A DNA stretch of 64,000 nt from Amphiduros pacificus (GCA_949316495.1 OX439000.1:12034834-12098833), one strand, 5' to 3'; positions 1 through 14,500 are shown, numbered from the stretch's first letter. The notes: generated from the sequence alone by a model not told the origin. Made by a program: numbers and translations.

Positions 1-3000
1 TCTTGCTTTATGCTTTATATCCACACATTGCTTATTTTACTGCTTGCTGTTTGTTACATCACCAACGCTGCACACAGCAGCACAGAAATATTCATATTGC
101 ATGACCCACTTTGTTTCCCAGAGGCGCCATCTTGAATCTCTTACATAAGTCTCATGTTGGTTGAAGCTTTAAATATCTGATATCATCGATTATACAATAT
201 CTCGAGCGGTGTTGCTCACCCAGCTTAAGAATATTGCTGAATTCAATACTGTGGGAGAACATGGACGAGAGCAACTCTCGTGGGAGCAGGTCTGCTCAGT
301 GACAGTCGAAGAAATCATTTCAATTAAACCAAAAAAAGACAGCCTTTAATTTTGTCGATAAAAGACTGCAGCACGTCATGAATTGTTACACGATGTTTTG
401 AGTTGTTATGACATGTATATGCATGAAATCCATACGAACTGTTGCCTAGGCTTTGCGGAAGTCTGTTTCAATATTAAGTTGTTTGGGCTTATCACATTTG
501 GCATTCATAACTACGGCGCAATGTTGAAAGCAACGTGTAAGGAACATGTTAATTACAGGAAAAAAAACAAGATTATTAAACAAGATATAGATAATTCTCA
601 AGACAGCAACTACCTCATTGCAGCCTGAACAACAGGCCAGCTTAGCTTTAAACACAGGCAGACAGCTGCACACGAACTTCCACACCCAACGCTATTATTA
701 TAAGCTTCATGTCACAATTACCAATTATTCATGACTGTGTTATTTTATTGAGCCCTTAATTGCCGAAATCGGCACGGACATTCGCATTCAACAAATGTTC
801 AAACACCCATGTTTCACACGTCGCCAAATTTATGTGTCTGAGAAAATCCAGAAAATATTCTCAGCAAGTTTGGTACAGCCACATTGTACTTTACACATGG
901 CGCCAGGTATGTGGATGCGAGCTGAAGCCGAACTGCGACTGGCCTCACGCCGGGTCACTGGGCCATGCCAACCGAGGTCGCCCAGACCTATATTTTGGCA
1001 ACCCGATTGGCTGCACGAATAATAGGGATACCCTGGTCTTGATTGTTAGTTCATACAAGGCCAAGCAAGTGCTGACGTTTCAACCTGGCAGGAAGCCAAA
1101 AATATTGTTGTAAGTAAGGAGATGAATTAGATTGACCGCGTTCCTTGGTTGAAACAACAAGGCTTTAGCATCTATTAAATGCTTGGACAGCTGACTTTTA
1201 ATGTCATGTGCATTTGACACACGTGCACGGTGCCTGTGGTCATGGTAACTCGGGCGCCATGAAGACTGACGTCAGCTGAACCAGTGTATGTTTTTACCTG
1301 GAAACAAACACGACCATCCATTCGCAACAATCTTGCTTCTCGCCTTGTCTATTTTTCTGCAAAAAAAACCCACCATAGCCTGCATCGATTATTTCTTCGC
1401 TTCAGCTTGTTTTCTACTGACGAGCTGACTTCAAAACATAATGAGATGAAGCTTGGGAAGTAATTCGTGATAGTAATAGCACAGTTAAAAGACAGCAACC
1501 AATCATAACGCAGTTTCCAACCACTGGCAATTTAATTGGAAAGAATGCATAATGACGAGTGTGAATCATGTTCCCGGTCACGTGGGTGTATTATGTAAAA
1601 CATGGAGAAAAATACCTGCAAATCTTGTATAAGTGGAAACAAACTGGGTCAGCACTGACGCAGTGCTATGCAAGGTATGAAGATGTTTTTTTATTGAAGG
1701 TAATTGATTTCTACCATTTTATGTTAATAATACATTTCATACCTTTTGAGCGTGGTATATTATGATTGAGATTGTGACATTGGACGTGTCATGTGAATTT
1801 TCTTCTTGCGCGCAGTTCTCGACTGCCATCTGGTGATGAAACTAATAAATACTTGTGCGTCTACATGATATTCTTCTGTCACAGTTTATATGATTAATTT
1901 GTAAATTTTAATTGTCATTTCAAATATAATACAAATGTTAAAAATAGAAAAGGTTAATGCTTTTTTCCTTGTATACACCTAACACATTTGTTCCGTATAA
2001 CAGTATGTTAACTTTGTTATGATATAATGTTTTTAAGTTACAGTACACTCTGTGTACAAGATACGACAATGGGTTTGTGTGTAGAGAGTAACGTGAAGAT
2101 ATGTGCTTACTATTAGTAGCTTGCCGAGTATGTGCTTAATGTTCAATGAAATGCTATATAGTTTCCACAAGCCCTATTATATAAGGCTTAATATATATTA
2201 TACACTTATAATAAGGTTTTAAAAATATTTTGACCTTTGTGAAATACATGTTGCTTAAGTAGAACATGGTGTGTTGCTGGTAGTATTTTCATGTGCATGC
2301 TGATTGTTTTCTGCATTTGGCGTATTTTGAGATGAATAAAATATATTTTTAAAATATGCTTGTTGTGTTCATTCATGTAATAGTAATTGCTAATATTAAC
2401 GCTAAAACTAGTAAAGTTTCAAAAAAAAATTAATAACTTGGGATAAAGGAAACTCGAAAAGACATGTTGAAGAATTAGAGTTATTAGAAAATAATTGTTA
2501 TAGTATGGGAGGTCAATAACGTCATCACAATATTGGGTCAGAAATTAGTAGAGGATGCTTTGTTGTAATAATTTGGTGTTGGCGTTTCAGGCTTCTAAGC
2601 GCATCCCAAGTAATCAGTCAGTCGACTTATTAAAAGAGTAAGATATTAATGTTTGTGAATTTAAGTTTTAAAAAAGAACATAAATACACCTCCTTCCTTA
2701 ACCATTTTTCAAAAGCAAACAGATGAGATTCCATTTTAATCTGGCCTTATCTTGCCATACTTTTTCATTTTTTAAAATGTCTTCATTCAGTCGGACAATC
2801 GGTAATTCGACGAAGTACATGCATGTTGTGTTGAATGCATTGGCTTATTCCTAATAACGAGGTGACCTTCTTGTGATGCAGAACACTTCCATGCTTTACA
2901 ACACCAACAAATAATCGCTTATTGACAAGGCCCTAAGCGTTATATTGGCCAATTATTGGACTAGAAATCGTATTCTCGTCATGAATTTACTTTTGAATGA

Positions 3001-3113
3001 TCATATATACTTCTTGGTCGCAGCAGACAGAGTGCAGTGCATCATATACAGGGCCAATATGACTATGTCAAGGTCAGAGGTGGCAACATTTAATTTCCAC
3101 CAAAAAAACATTA
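1..3113. other. non-coding, AT-rich
   Basis: I see no convincing exon, RNA gene or mobile element here. The short open frames have no recognisable domain and no coding-like composition. A stretch near 122-134 (GGCGCCATCTTG) resembles a YY1-type site (CAAGATGGCGCC on the minus strand), but one such match in isolation is weak evidence. Confidence 0.5.
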
Positions 3114-3160
3114 GTATATATATATATATATATCAATTGTCCAAGTATCCAAGTAAACAA

Positions 3161-3214
<54 letters not shown>
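3114..3214. repeat. (TA)n microsatellite, two tracts
   Basis: Two pure TA tracts, about 3115-3133 and 3163-3214, are separated by a short unique spacer. The small open frame through them is a simple-repeat artefact (Ile-Tyr runs). Confidence 0.95.
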
Positions 3215-3216
<2 letters not shown>

Positions 3217-3314
3217 CTTTTCTTTGTTTACGTGTACTTCTCTTTGTTTTTGATCATGGTAGAAAACTGTTGGCGTACAAGCAGTGCTGCAACCTGGTGG
3301 AAGACCTCATTTCG

Positions 3315-3329
3315 CCACTAGGGGGCACT
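3315..3329 (+). promoter_or_regulatory. CTCF-like binding motif (forward)
   Basis: The sequence CCACTAGGGGGCACT matches the CTCF core (CCASYAGRKGGC) in the forward orientation. CTCF and its core motif are known to be conserved across bilaterians. That this site is bound is inference. A reverse-orientation match lies at 47661-47676. Confidence 0.4.
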
Positions 3330-4198
3330 ATGAAATGTACTCTATGGGTACATTGTGGGTCGATGATGTTATTTCTTTCAGTAATAATAGATACTTATAC
3401 AATTGTTACTCAGTCTCTAATCTCATTTACACATGACAGATAAATATGTTTATATAGAATGTACTTATTTCTATACCATGGTCAGCCTCAGCAGTACTGT
3501 GACAAACACAATAATGCCAAAAACATCAGTTAAGGCATCAAAGTTGTTGGGTTTTCTATTATGTTTAGATAACCTTTAGATTCTTTATAGTAATTTTAAC
3601 ATAGCTTCTGTAAGAGTTCGTAGCTATTAGTAGGTGAGATATTGCATTTTCAGTGGACCAAATCTATTTTCCACGAGGCTCTGAACTGTGACAAATATCA
3701 GCCAATGAAAATCTAGATAGCAAAATCAATATGCAATGTGCATTTAGTTTTGCCGAAATTATCATCTGCTTAAGTCTGCTCTGGGGAAGGATTTCAAATA
3801 TATAAGTTTCCAGGCAAATGCTCCCAAACATCACAGAAAAACAATGATCAGCATTGCACTAAGGCCATTGGCTTGTGCGTAGCATTTGTACCAAGTTCTA
3901 GGGCATATGAAAGAAACATTAACAAGTGTTATTCATAACAGTTGAGCTTGTTCTGCAGCGTGCATTTTGAGGATTTCTTGTGGAGATTAACATGAGCCCA
4001 TCTCTTAATAATATCAATATATGAGAAACTCCTCCCCACGCAGTGCATTGTGGGCTAGCTCGAAGGAGAAGACCAAAACCAATATGATGGATTCTATTAT
4101 CACTTTTATTGCTATATATTATACATCATTATAAAACTGAAAGTGTTATCTAAAATGACATTCTTTATTTGTTTATTTGTTTGAGTATGGAATATTGA

Positions 4199-4201
<3 letters not shown>

Positions 4202-4284
<83 letters not shown>
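4202..4284. repeat. (TA)n microsatellite
   Basis: About 83 bp of uninterrupted TA dinucleotides. The Tyr-Ile frame across it is not a gene. Confidence 0.97.
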
Positions 4285-4286
<2 letters not shown>

Positions 4287-5541
4287 TAAAAATAGCTTTT
4301 ATAGGCTGGTATCAGCATGGTGATGTAATGTTTAGTGCTTGTTATATAGAAATATCAAGTATATAATTTCGGTTATCAATCAAAAACAGACAAATTGTCA
4401 GCATTTTCGTGTGTGATGCAGGATGATGCAAATATTTATGTCCTTATAATATTTAAGTTATAATATTTATATTAACAACACGGTGCAAATATAAATAACA
4501 TAATATAGAGGCAAATAAATATAGTAAATGGCAAGTCACAATTGAATTATCTGTACATATTTAAGGGTGCAGTGTATTGATACTCACAATTATACATGCA
4601 TTAATATCATGGATACTAATGCATATATGATATACAATATTTCCATTTGTGAAGCAATATTCCAGTAGTATTCTATTTCACTGTGTTTTATTCAGGTAAT
4701 AAACAGCAAGGTGATATCTTATTCAATGACTAAAGTAACAGAATATAGAATATATCAACTATTCAATTGTTGTAAAATTGCTCCAAAAATAAATTGCAGA
4801 CAACACTTGGACAACACAAAATATATTTACTGCACGATCTAACACAAAATGTGATTTTTTAGAAATCTTCATCCACCAAATTTATCATCTCCAATATATA
4901 TAATCTCCAAAACCTGGTAGTTTAAAAATAGACAGGTGACTTAACTTGAATAATATTAATAAATCGTAAAATCTTTAAACTCGCTGTGGTTATAAAATAC
5001 CAATGTAATTTACATGACATGATTTAGCCAAGTATATTCACAGTCTGTTGAATATACTTGGATGTTAAATGATTGGAGAGGAGTGAGTTGCAGTAGCCAA
5101 GGTCAGGGAGTGTGTAAACTGCCTGGCAACGTTCCTCTCCCAAAAGAAACAGTGCTCGCTAAAGAGGATTTCCAACAGGCATAACACAGTAAATTATATT
5201 TTAGGTTTTTTAAAGTCAAGTTTCAATTTAAATTTGATTCAGACATGGTTTATATCAAGTTTCAATTGAAAAAAAAACACTTATAAGTTTAGATACTCGC
5301 AACTTTATATTATCGAATGTTCCCCAGTTATCAAAGTTCATTGTTTTGAGAAAACATTTCATGTGTTCATTAAGCAATATGTAAAATGTCATACCAAAGC
5401 TTAAACACATCAGATGATGATGTAACTTTGTAAAATATATCATTTTGACAAGTAAATTACTCATTTTTTGTCAATTCTTTCTTTATTTTGATACATAGAT
5501 ATTGCATATTTACAAATATGTTAAAAGAGTCAAATGTTTAT

Positions 5542-5585
5542 CCTGAGAGCAATATAACTATATTATTATTATTATTGCTCTCAGG
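5542..5585. repeat. perfect 13-bp inverted repeat (hairpin)
   Basis: CCTGAGAGCAATA at 5542-5554 is mirrored by TATTGCTCTCAGG at 5573-5585 around an AT-rich loop containing a TAT/TTA triplet run. It could be the end or centre of a small fold-back element. No target duplication could be identified. Confidence 0.7.
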
Positions 5586-8127
5586 GTAATCCAACCCACC
5601 CAGAGTTTTTTACGTCTCCTTCAGATACGGTTTGTCACTCTCCTTGAAACGAAAATGCATATTAATGTTTTATTTGTCATTTACCATAGTAATTGCCATA
5701 TCTGCCATTCAATTTGATCGTATTTCAAGTATTTATGAATGTATTGAAACCTCATTCAAAATATGAGATTCAGGAACCACAGTATTGATGAAGCTGCCTC
5801 CAGAGGTCGCTAGAGGCAACCTGAGCTTATGAGATGTTCGTGGGGAGAATTCTCCCTGGCACCCCGGTCCCTGCTGTCTGATTGGTCAGACCGTGATGGA
5901 TAGCTTGATAAGACACTGATAGATTGCACCCCCATATATGACCGCAGTCCGTGGCATCTTATTGCATGAATACCAATATCTCATGCAATCATATTAGGCT
6001 GTCACAGATTAACATTTGTCCAATTAGGTGCTAATATGTAACACATCTGAGGTCACGTTTCACATGTTAACATATATTGAATATGGGCCAAGGCGAAGTC
6101 TCCAGACAATGGCAAACAGACGCTTATACAACAGTCAGAAGCCACCCCAATCCTCCAGATACCTGGATGCACGCATAAAAGGATTGTGTTAAATGTGAGA
6201 CAATTTAGCGCCTGATTATGGCCTGTCTGTGCTGACCCCAAGTGGTGGACACAGGGGACTATAGAACGTGGTCATTCACATGACAATGCCACTACCGAAG
6301 GTCCCGGCAGAGGGTCTTTGATCAGTGAAAGGTCGAACACATGCAGCTGGCCATTTAAAAAATCGTACTGAGCAAGGCTTCACATGGATTTCCTCTAACC
6401 GCTTACCCCCCAAGAATCATAATCACCCTCCAGCACTCATGTAACATAAAGAATTTACATTTCTTCCCTCATTACTTCCTCAAATGGCAAAAGGGCTGAT
6501 ATAAAGTTAATATAAAACTAAACATTTTGAACAAACTCAAGGCACCCATCTATCAGCACATTATCAGCAGGATATTGTTATTTAGATCTGCTGTCACACT
6601 CTATATAAAGGAAATATACCAGATTCCTAAGTAAAACATCATCGTCACAACATGAGAATGGTTTGCATTGATAAATGGCAATGTACTATCATGACGTTAT
6701 CTAAATAGCTCAGAAATATATATACCAAAGCACATATGCATATGTAGATATTTTCTCTATCTAGATTATTAGCAATGACCTTTTATTAAAAAACACAATG
6801 TTTTTCACGTTAACTATATCATTTCTTTAAATGTTACCAAAAACATCCTCTTACGTTTTATACGTCAACGTTCTATCTAAAGTAGAATTAAATACCAAGA
6901 GTAGAATTAAATATCAAGAGCAAATATACTAACTCAAAAGAAAATCTCTCCCGTAGCATTTGACATATCAATAACCTAAAATAATTATCTTGCATTCTTT
7001 ATTTTTTAGGGTTCAAATGTGGGAGACATAGTAATTTATGTCATAACTTCGGAAGATTAAACATTTTTATTTTTGGTGGGTGTATCTATTTAGTAAGGAC
7101 ACTTTTGCAACGCAACTAATATGTTGAATGTTTTCAAGGAATGGTGGTTCTCGAGTTGGAAATCGTCAGAACGAGGTCTTTCATAAATGAATATGAAGGT
7201 CATTTCCAAACCAGGGGTGAATCAATGACATGACGATATGCAGACCATTATCTATCTACGTTAAGAGATATCACCTGTCCTATCCAGTAATCCTCTGAGA
7301 AAACCTCGCTTTAGAACCAGTAGGCATTGGCGGTCGTGACGTCACTAGGCCCTATTACATGTCAATTATAATTAAATTGGAAATGAAATAATCATGTATA
7401 CAGAGGTAATTTAATCATATCACTTCCTGCATCGAAAAACATATTTTCCTTATAAATGCTTTGCCGGAGGACAAAATTTGTCATCTCGCACTACGGATAA
7501 GCCGAACAATTCTAGTATTAGATCTTTTATTGTAGTCACTTATTCTAAAAACAATAGTTCACGATACTAGATTTTAGTGAGGAGATTGGACGCAGAGACA
7601 CAGGACGCCGCCCTGAGATAAGCTTGCCTTTTAGTCCTAATCTCCCCAAGATGCTAAACTCACCAACAATTCGAATCCATCTTCATTTGCATGATAAGAT
7701 TCAAATTTGATTGTGAAGGGGATTTTCTGCGACTTTTATTACACCAGTATTTTATATTCTATTTCACTAAATTGATAGTGCGTTTTGGCAGCGAGTCACA
7801 AGTCAGATAAAATTCCATGCATACAGATGTCGATATGGTAATTGAAATAACCTTATTCTTATGTCATCCATTTCAGTGTCAGGGGATTTCATACAGACAA
7901 TACAACATTCGGCAATAAGAGAGTGAGACTTCCTTTTTTGTTTGGAAGATTGTCGTGTTTTATGATACCTAGTTAACGATTTGTTATCTTTTTCGGGTTG
8001 GAGGATGATTAAAAGTTATTTCATTGTAATTGGTTTATCATAACACATGGTTTAAAAGTATTTTTTATCAATAATTTCTTCTTATCACACTTACATTTTA
8101 AAGAATAAGATTGCTGCAATAGGTTAT

Positions 8128-9690
8128 TGTTGCACCAGACATACTATGTACACGATGCAGACATAAAATGTGGACAGTACCTGCTATTTACATAATGCTG
8201 TCACACTGTGTTGGGCCAGACATGTTACCTACATGATACAGTCACATAATGTCTGACAGACATGATACCTACATGATACAGTCACATAATGTCTGACAGA
8301 CATGTTACCTACATGATACAGTCACATAATGTCTGACAGACATGATACCTACATGATACAGTCACATAATGTCTGACAGACATGTTACCTACATGATACA
8401 GTCACATAATGTCTGACAGACATGATACCTACATGATACAGTCACATTATGTCTGACAGACATGATACCTACATGATGCAGTCACATAATGTCTGACAGA
8501 CATGATACCTACATGATGCAGTCACATAATGTCTGACAGACATGTTACCTACATGATACATTCACATAATGTCTGACAGACATGATACCTACATGATGCA
8601 GTCACACAATGTCTTGCAGACATGCTACCTACATGATGCAGTCACACAATGTCTTGCAGACATGCTACCTACATGATGCAGTCACACAATGTCTTGCAGA
8701 CATGCTACCTACATGATACAGTCACATAATGTCTGACAGACATGCTACCTTCATGATACAGTCACATAATGTCTGACAGACATGATACCTACATGATACA
8801 GTCACATAATGTCTGACAGACATGCTACCTACATGATACAGTCACATAATGTCAACAGACATGATACCTACATGATACAGTCACATAATGTCTGACAGAC
8901 ATGATACCTACATGATGCAGCCAAATGGTGTCTGACAGACATGCTACCTACATGATACAGTCACATCATGTCTGACAGACATGATACCTACATGATGCAG
9001 CCAAATGGTGTCTGACAGACATACTACCTTCATGATGCAGCCAAATGGTGTCTGACAGACATACTACCTACATGATGCAGCCAAATGGTGTCTGACAGAC
9101 ACGCTACCTACATAATGCAGCCAAATGGTGTGTGACAGACAGGCTACCTCCATGATGCAGCCATAAAGTGTCTCATAGACATACTACCTACATGATGCAG
9201 CCAAATGGTGTCTGACAGACATGCTACCTCCATGGTGCAGCCATACAGTGTCTGACAGACATGCTACCTACATGATGCAGCCAAATGGTGTCTGACAGAC
9301 ACGCTACCTACATAATGCAGCCAAATGGTGTGTGACAGACAGGCTACCTCCATGATGCAGCCATAAAGTGTCTCATAGACATACTACCTACATGATGCAG
9401 CCAAATGGTGTCTGACAGACATGCTACCTCCATGGTGCAGCCATACAGTGTCTCATAGACATACTACCTACATGATGCAGCCAAATGGTGTCTGACAGAC
9501 ATGCTACCTCCATGGTGCAGCCATACAGTGTGTGACAGACATGCTACCTCCATGGTGCAGCCATACAGTGTCTGACAGACATACTACCTCCATGGTGCAG
9601 CCATACAGTGTCTGACAGACATGCTACCTACATGATGCAGCCAAATGGTGTCTGACAGACATGCTACCTACATGATGCAGCCACATAGAG
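8128..9690. repeat. 40-bp minisatellite array, ~39 units
   Basis: The unit reads roughly TACCTACATGATACAGTCAC followed by ATAATGTCTGACAGACATGA and repeats every 40 bp. The first two units (8128-8215) are degenerate. Units from about 8216 to 8910 mostly carry GTCACATAATG, and later units carry GCCAAATGGTG or GCCATACAGTG. Nearly every unit contains the palindrome TGTCT-NNN-AGACA. A five-unit (200-bp) block starting at 9101 is repeated at 9301, showing higher-order amplification. No protein is expected because 40 is not a multiple of three and stops are frequent. Confidence 0.97.
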
Positions 9691-10969
9691 TTGGGCTTGA
9701 GATATCCACGAGAGTAGTCAGCAGGCGTATGGTTGCAAGTCAAGGGCACACCCAATACACACCGTAAAATACAAGATTTATTTGTAATAAAGTGTCCATA
9801 TTTAGATTTGTGTTTCAAAAATAGGTTTTGCCAATCAAAACATTTTCCAGTGTATGTATCCATGTATAAGTACCCAGTTCACAGATAGATTGACTTAAAG
9901 TAAGAAGGTAATGTGATTGTAACTCCTTCATGAATTCACTTAAATAAATCCTGGATGGAACACTTCACAGATTAGTCAGGATGTATGTCAAAATGACGCG
10001 ATCACCTAGAATGGATATATATTAAACATTTTCACGTTTTTACTCTTCTTCTGATGAATTCTAAAATTTAAACTGAAAGATAAGATCTGAGCAAAAAGTC
10101 AAGATTCCAGTTGAAGATTTGAAGATGCATGCCCAAATTGCACAGATTGGTAGTGCAGCTACTCTATGTCTTTTCTTCAGATGTTACCTTAATAATCCTC
10201 TTATTATTTGGTCCAATCTAATACCAGTAAAATATATGTGTTAAAAGGTAAGGTATGTAATGTATCAAAAGAAAATCGTTCAAGAAATAAATTTTATTTT
10301 AACTAATTAAAGTCGGTCTTGTAGTTCTAATACAAAGCCTTTATCTACTGTTTTGACAATCTATGTTTTAAAACGTGCTAGCAATGTCAGGGTTTCAATC
10401 ACCAAGAAACAATATATTTAATCATCAGTTTTTCTTTTGTAGGCAATGTTACTTTTTACATTATTATAGTTTCACTTATTAAGCCCATTACAACATTGCC
10501 CTCGTTCAGTTATCTGATGTAATTTATCATAAAAGTGATGGACCGATTGGAATGAGTATCTTCTTTGATATACGATTGAATGCTTATTATAAAGAAAGAA
10601 TTATTAATGACTTCAGAGAAAGTTTCGGAACGTGACTTGCATGGAGATGTAAGTGTATATAATATCATCTTCAGTGTAAATATTACTGAGAATTAAATGA
10701 CAAGTTATGCATGCCAGTCAAGCTCGATACTAAAGCAAAATTGCCATTTTTATCTAACTACGCTTGGGCTTTCCAGTACATTCGAGCTTTTAAATATATC
10801 TTGTGTATATCAGTCGCTTCGCATTATTGCAGCTTTCAGAGAATTATAAAATGTCTCTGATTTCTTAAATGTTCTTGAGTCTGTGGTCTGTTGTAGATTA
10901 ATGGCTTCCTGGCGATAATACCATCCTTCTTGTTCCCAAAAGATTTTTGGTTCCCTAGACATTCCTGGA
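9691..10969. other. non-coding
   Basis: AT-rich unique sequence without a recognisable exon, RNA gene or transposon. Confidence 0.5.
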
Positions 10970-11400
10970 TCACTGTGGATTGTTGAGGGTTATATGATCT
11001 CACTGATTCATGGGTCTTTTTAAAGGTAGCTTTTTAAAGGTAGCATGATCTCACTGGTTCCTCGAGATTCATGGATCTTTGTAGCTTTTTAAAGGTAGCA
11101 TGATCTCACTGGTTCCTCGAGATTCATGGATCTTTGTAGCTTTTTAAAGGTAGTATGATCTCACTGGTTCCTCGAGATTCATGGATCTTTGTAGCTTTTT
11201 AAAGGTAGCATGATCTCACTGGTTCCTCGAGATTCATGGATCTTTGTAGCTTTTTAAAGGTAGCATGATCTCACTGGTTCCTAGAGATTCATGGATCTTT
11301 GTAGCTTTTTAAAGGTAGCATGATCTCACTGGTTCCTAGAGATTCGTGGATCACTGTGGCTTGTTGAGGGTTATATGACCTCACTGATTTCCTAAAAAAT
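10970..11400. repeat. 55-bp minisatellite, ~6 units
   Basis: The core unit contains GCTTTTTAAAGGTAGCATGA and TCTCACTGGTTCCTCGAG and recurs every 55 bp, with GCATGATCTCACTGG at about 11043, 11098, 11153 (variant), 11208, 11263 and 11318. Both ends carry a diverged version with GTTGAGGGTTATATGA (near 10985 and 11365). This suggests that the array grew from the inside of an older pair. Confidence 0.95.
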
Positions 11401-11454
11401 TCTGGACCCCTGAGGTCTGTAGATGGTGGAATGTTCTTACTGGTTTCCTTGGAG

Positions 11455-11472
11455 ATTATTATTATTATTATT

Positions 11473-11506
<34 letters not shown>

Positions 11507-11535
11507 TTGTTTTTGTTGTTGTTTTTGTTGTTATT
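11455..11535. repeat. (TTA)n(TTG)n trinucleotide tract
   Basis: A run of ATT triplets passes into a run of GTT triplets and then GTTTTT variants. The long Leu or Thr runs in the open frames across it are artefacts. Confidence 0.93.
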
Positions 11536-14500
11536 TGGGTGTGTGTGGATAACAGTGCCCTTATCGACCAAGGTCGCCCTGGTGGCGCTTGACATTTTTC
11601 TGATCTTCCTCTAAGAGGGGTTAAAACCATTGATCTAATCTTTCCTTAACATGAAATAGTTCAATCATTACCACAAATATGTTTATTTTATATTTAAATT
11701 CCATATACTTGCATGCTGATTTCAAAGATTCGTTTGCTTTATAGATCATTTCTCTTTGTAAATATTTCGAATTCTCTTACTTTCAAAATCTACTCACTTT
11801 GTAGAACTGCTCAGTTCATAGAAATGTTCATTGCCTTGTCAGGAGGCCTGTACTAACCTTTAACAAAAGATAATTATGATATGTGGAGTAAAAGAGGGCT
11901 TTTTGTCAGAAACATGTCACTTTTTGACATCCACCAATTATGAGGACCTTATGTCATGCGAGCAGATATTGTGTCAAGAGACTGTCAGACATTGGTAGAG
12001 GGCATTTGTTGCAGTGGGCATGGTTTCTAGCATAACGGTAGCCTATTATCCACGTGGTCACTCTCACTGCACTCTCGTTTGATGCTTGACTTATTTTGCT
12101 GGCACACATGGGAACTATTAATCCATCCGCACCGTTTAAATCCTGATTTATTATTGTCTTTAATTATGTCTATGGATGAACCATAAATAACATTGACATA
12201 AATTACACTTTTGGGAAATACTCCAATCTGAGGTATCAGTTCCACATGGGTTAGAAGAAACCTTGGCGACATTTAGTTCATGTGTGGTTCCTATTACAGC
12301 GCTTTTCATATGTGTTGTGTCACTCCGAATATGAATACTCCACATCACGCGACCAGAAAAGAGCAGTTAAAGAATAGTGTAGTGTAGCGTACTTGTGGTG
12401 TAACGTACTTGTAGGGTAACACACTCGTAGGGTAACGTACTTGTAGTGTAACACACTCGTAGGGTAACATACTTGTAGGGTAACATACTCGTAGGGTAAC
12501 ATATTTGTAGTGTAGCATACTTGTCTGATTATATAAAAACCTTGAGTGTGATGCCATTTGTCACTGTGGCGTGATTCAACTGAGTCTGCCAATCTAACTC
12601 CTTCTGTGGGCTCTCTAAGACAAACACATAAAAATACAGAAGATAGCAATCACATTGAAGAGTTCTATAATGGTCCATTAGGCACAGACAATTACCAGTC
12701 CTGCGGGTCATCATGCTACGTTAGAACTCTAATGATTGGTGAATTGTGCTTCAACACAACACATTCACTGCTATTAATGGACCAAAGACAAAGATAAATC
12801 TTAATTATACGTAAAGCATTCGCATGTCTTTCCCAGACATTTAGTGTAATTTGACTGTCACTTATGATAAGATTCTACCATTTCTTTAAGAAATATCTAT
12901 CCAAATACCCCAAAATTAGATGTTTGAGAGGTACATATCAAAGTACAAACATCTAGGCCTATGTTGGGGCCATCTGGTGTCCCATATAAGAAAGTAGCAA
13001 TGAGATTGAACCCATTCATCTGATTGCGTAAAACACCAATCAAGCATCATAATTTGATATATATGAGAGAAGAGTGACAGTTTGGCCCTGGCCTGGTCAG
13101 TGTTCTGCTCCATTACAATTTCCCATCCTGCAGCATTCAACTCTAATCCAATCAGCTGTGGTGACCGTGTCACGTGACGAGATGGTAAGATGGCGTGTTG
13201 CTCAGCAAGCGTTGGTCAGTGGTCAGAGACCTGGGTTATTGGACACACGATAAAAGGGGTTGCACCTATGAGCCATCAGACTACTTCCCACAACACTACC
13301 CCCTCTCTTTCTGCACACTACCAGTCGTGTTATCAAATACACTTATATCCTAACACCACAGTAATTAATGTATTCTATGGACGAGTAATGAACCAGCATC
13401 GTCATATAGATTCATCATCTTCCATAAATTAAACAACATAACTGTTTTATATAAATGAATATTGCTTGCGCAGAGATGACTTGTAGTCTAGCTACCTTTA
13501 TTCTGTTAGCAATTTTCTCATTTCCGTTCTGTTTGTAGCTTGTTAATTGTTTTGTCGATTTGAAAATGACATTTTAAAATTAAGTCTAATTAAAGATGTT
13601 GCATTGTTTGGAAAGACAACAACTGTAATATTTCCTATAATTACATACATGTTGGTGTAAAGTTAGAATGATCTGAACCAAGGTAGGACATAATAATACG
13701 TAAAAATAATATCTAGCCTTTCCTTCTAAGATTTTGAATCACAAGATGTTATTTACAAGCTTATACGCTGGTGACTCAATAAAGTTAAACTTTTAATCAC
13801 ATTTCTCTATGACAACTCTCGATATGGAAATGATATTGACCTCAGTTATGGATTCTGTATTTCTACTTAATCTTAAGTTTGTCACATGTGGATATGCACA
13901 ATAAGGTATTCTTATATCGGTTATGACCTGCGTAACGACATAGGTCTATCGATGGCCATATTGGACCAGCCAATCTGATGCCGCTACCCAGTACAAGTAT
14001 GATGGGTCTTGTTTTAGTACATGAATCAGGCTTTAACAAGTGTATATTTAAAGGATATGGAGTAAATGTTCTGAGGGATAACGGCGGATCTGTGCTTCTT
14101 TCATTGGTTGACGGCCATTAATTTTAGCCATGTATTGTTGACCAAATATCTGTTCAGTTTAGCTTCCAAAGAATAGCGTTTTTGTATTTTGCTATTTATC
14201 TTACATGTTAACGTTCATCAAATAACAACGAACAACAATGATATTTAAAATTAACTTGAAGTATGAAAAAAGGGGACTAATCATTCATGTATTTTTATTA
14301 TGTATTTCATTTATTTTTTTATATATACGATAGAGTTACACTACTAAACACACACAATTCACGGTTTTGTATTAAATCACCTCACACAACGTAAACATCA
14401 TTTTCATATCGGATGAAGAACATACTTTCTGAGACAATATTCAGTTTGAAATACAAAATTGAGACACTTCAACCGGTCATGCCACACTCCTTGTTTCATC

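Larger units (their letters stand above)
3330..8127. other. non-coding with simple repeats
   Basis: No exon or RNA gene is supported. The stretch holds a long TA tract and one perfect hairpin (listed separately), plus a short 23-bp duplication near 6885-6925 built around GTAGAATTAAATA. The remainder is AT-rich unique sequence. Confidence 0.5.

Noticed and set aside
5796-5822. CTCF-like motif near GTCGCTAGAGGCAAC
   Set aside because: It lacks one G of the core and has extra mismatches compared with the sites at 3315 and 47661.
8200-9690. CRISPR-like array of 40-bp units
   Set aside because: The units are contiguous and related over their full length, with no unique spacers. The context is animal nuclear DNA. 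It is a minisatellite.
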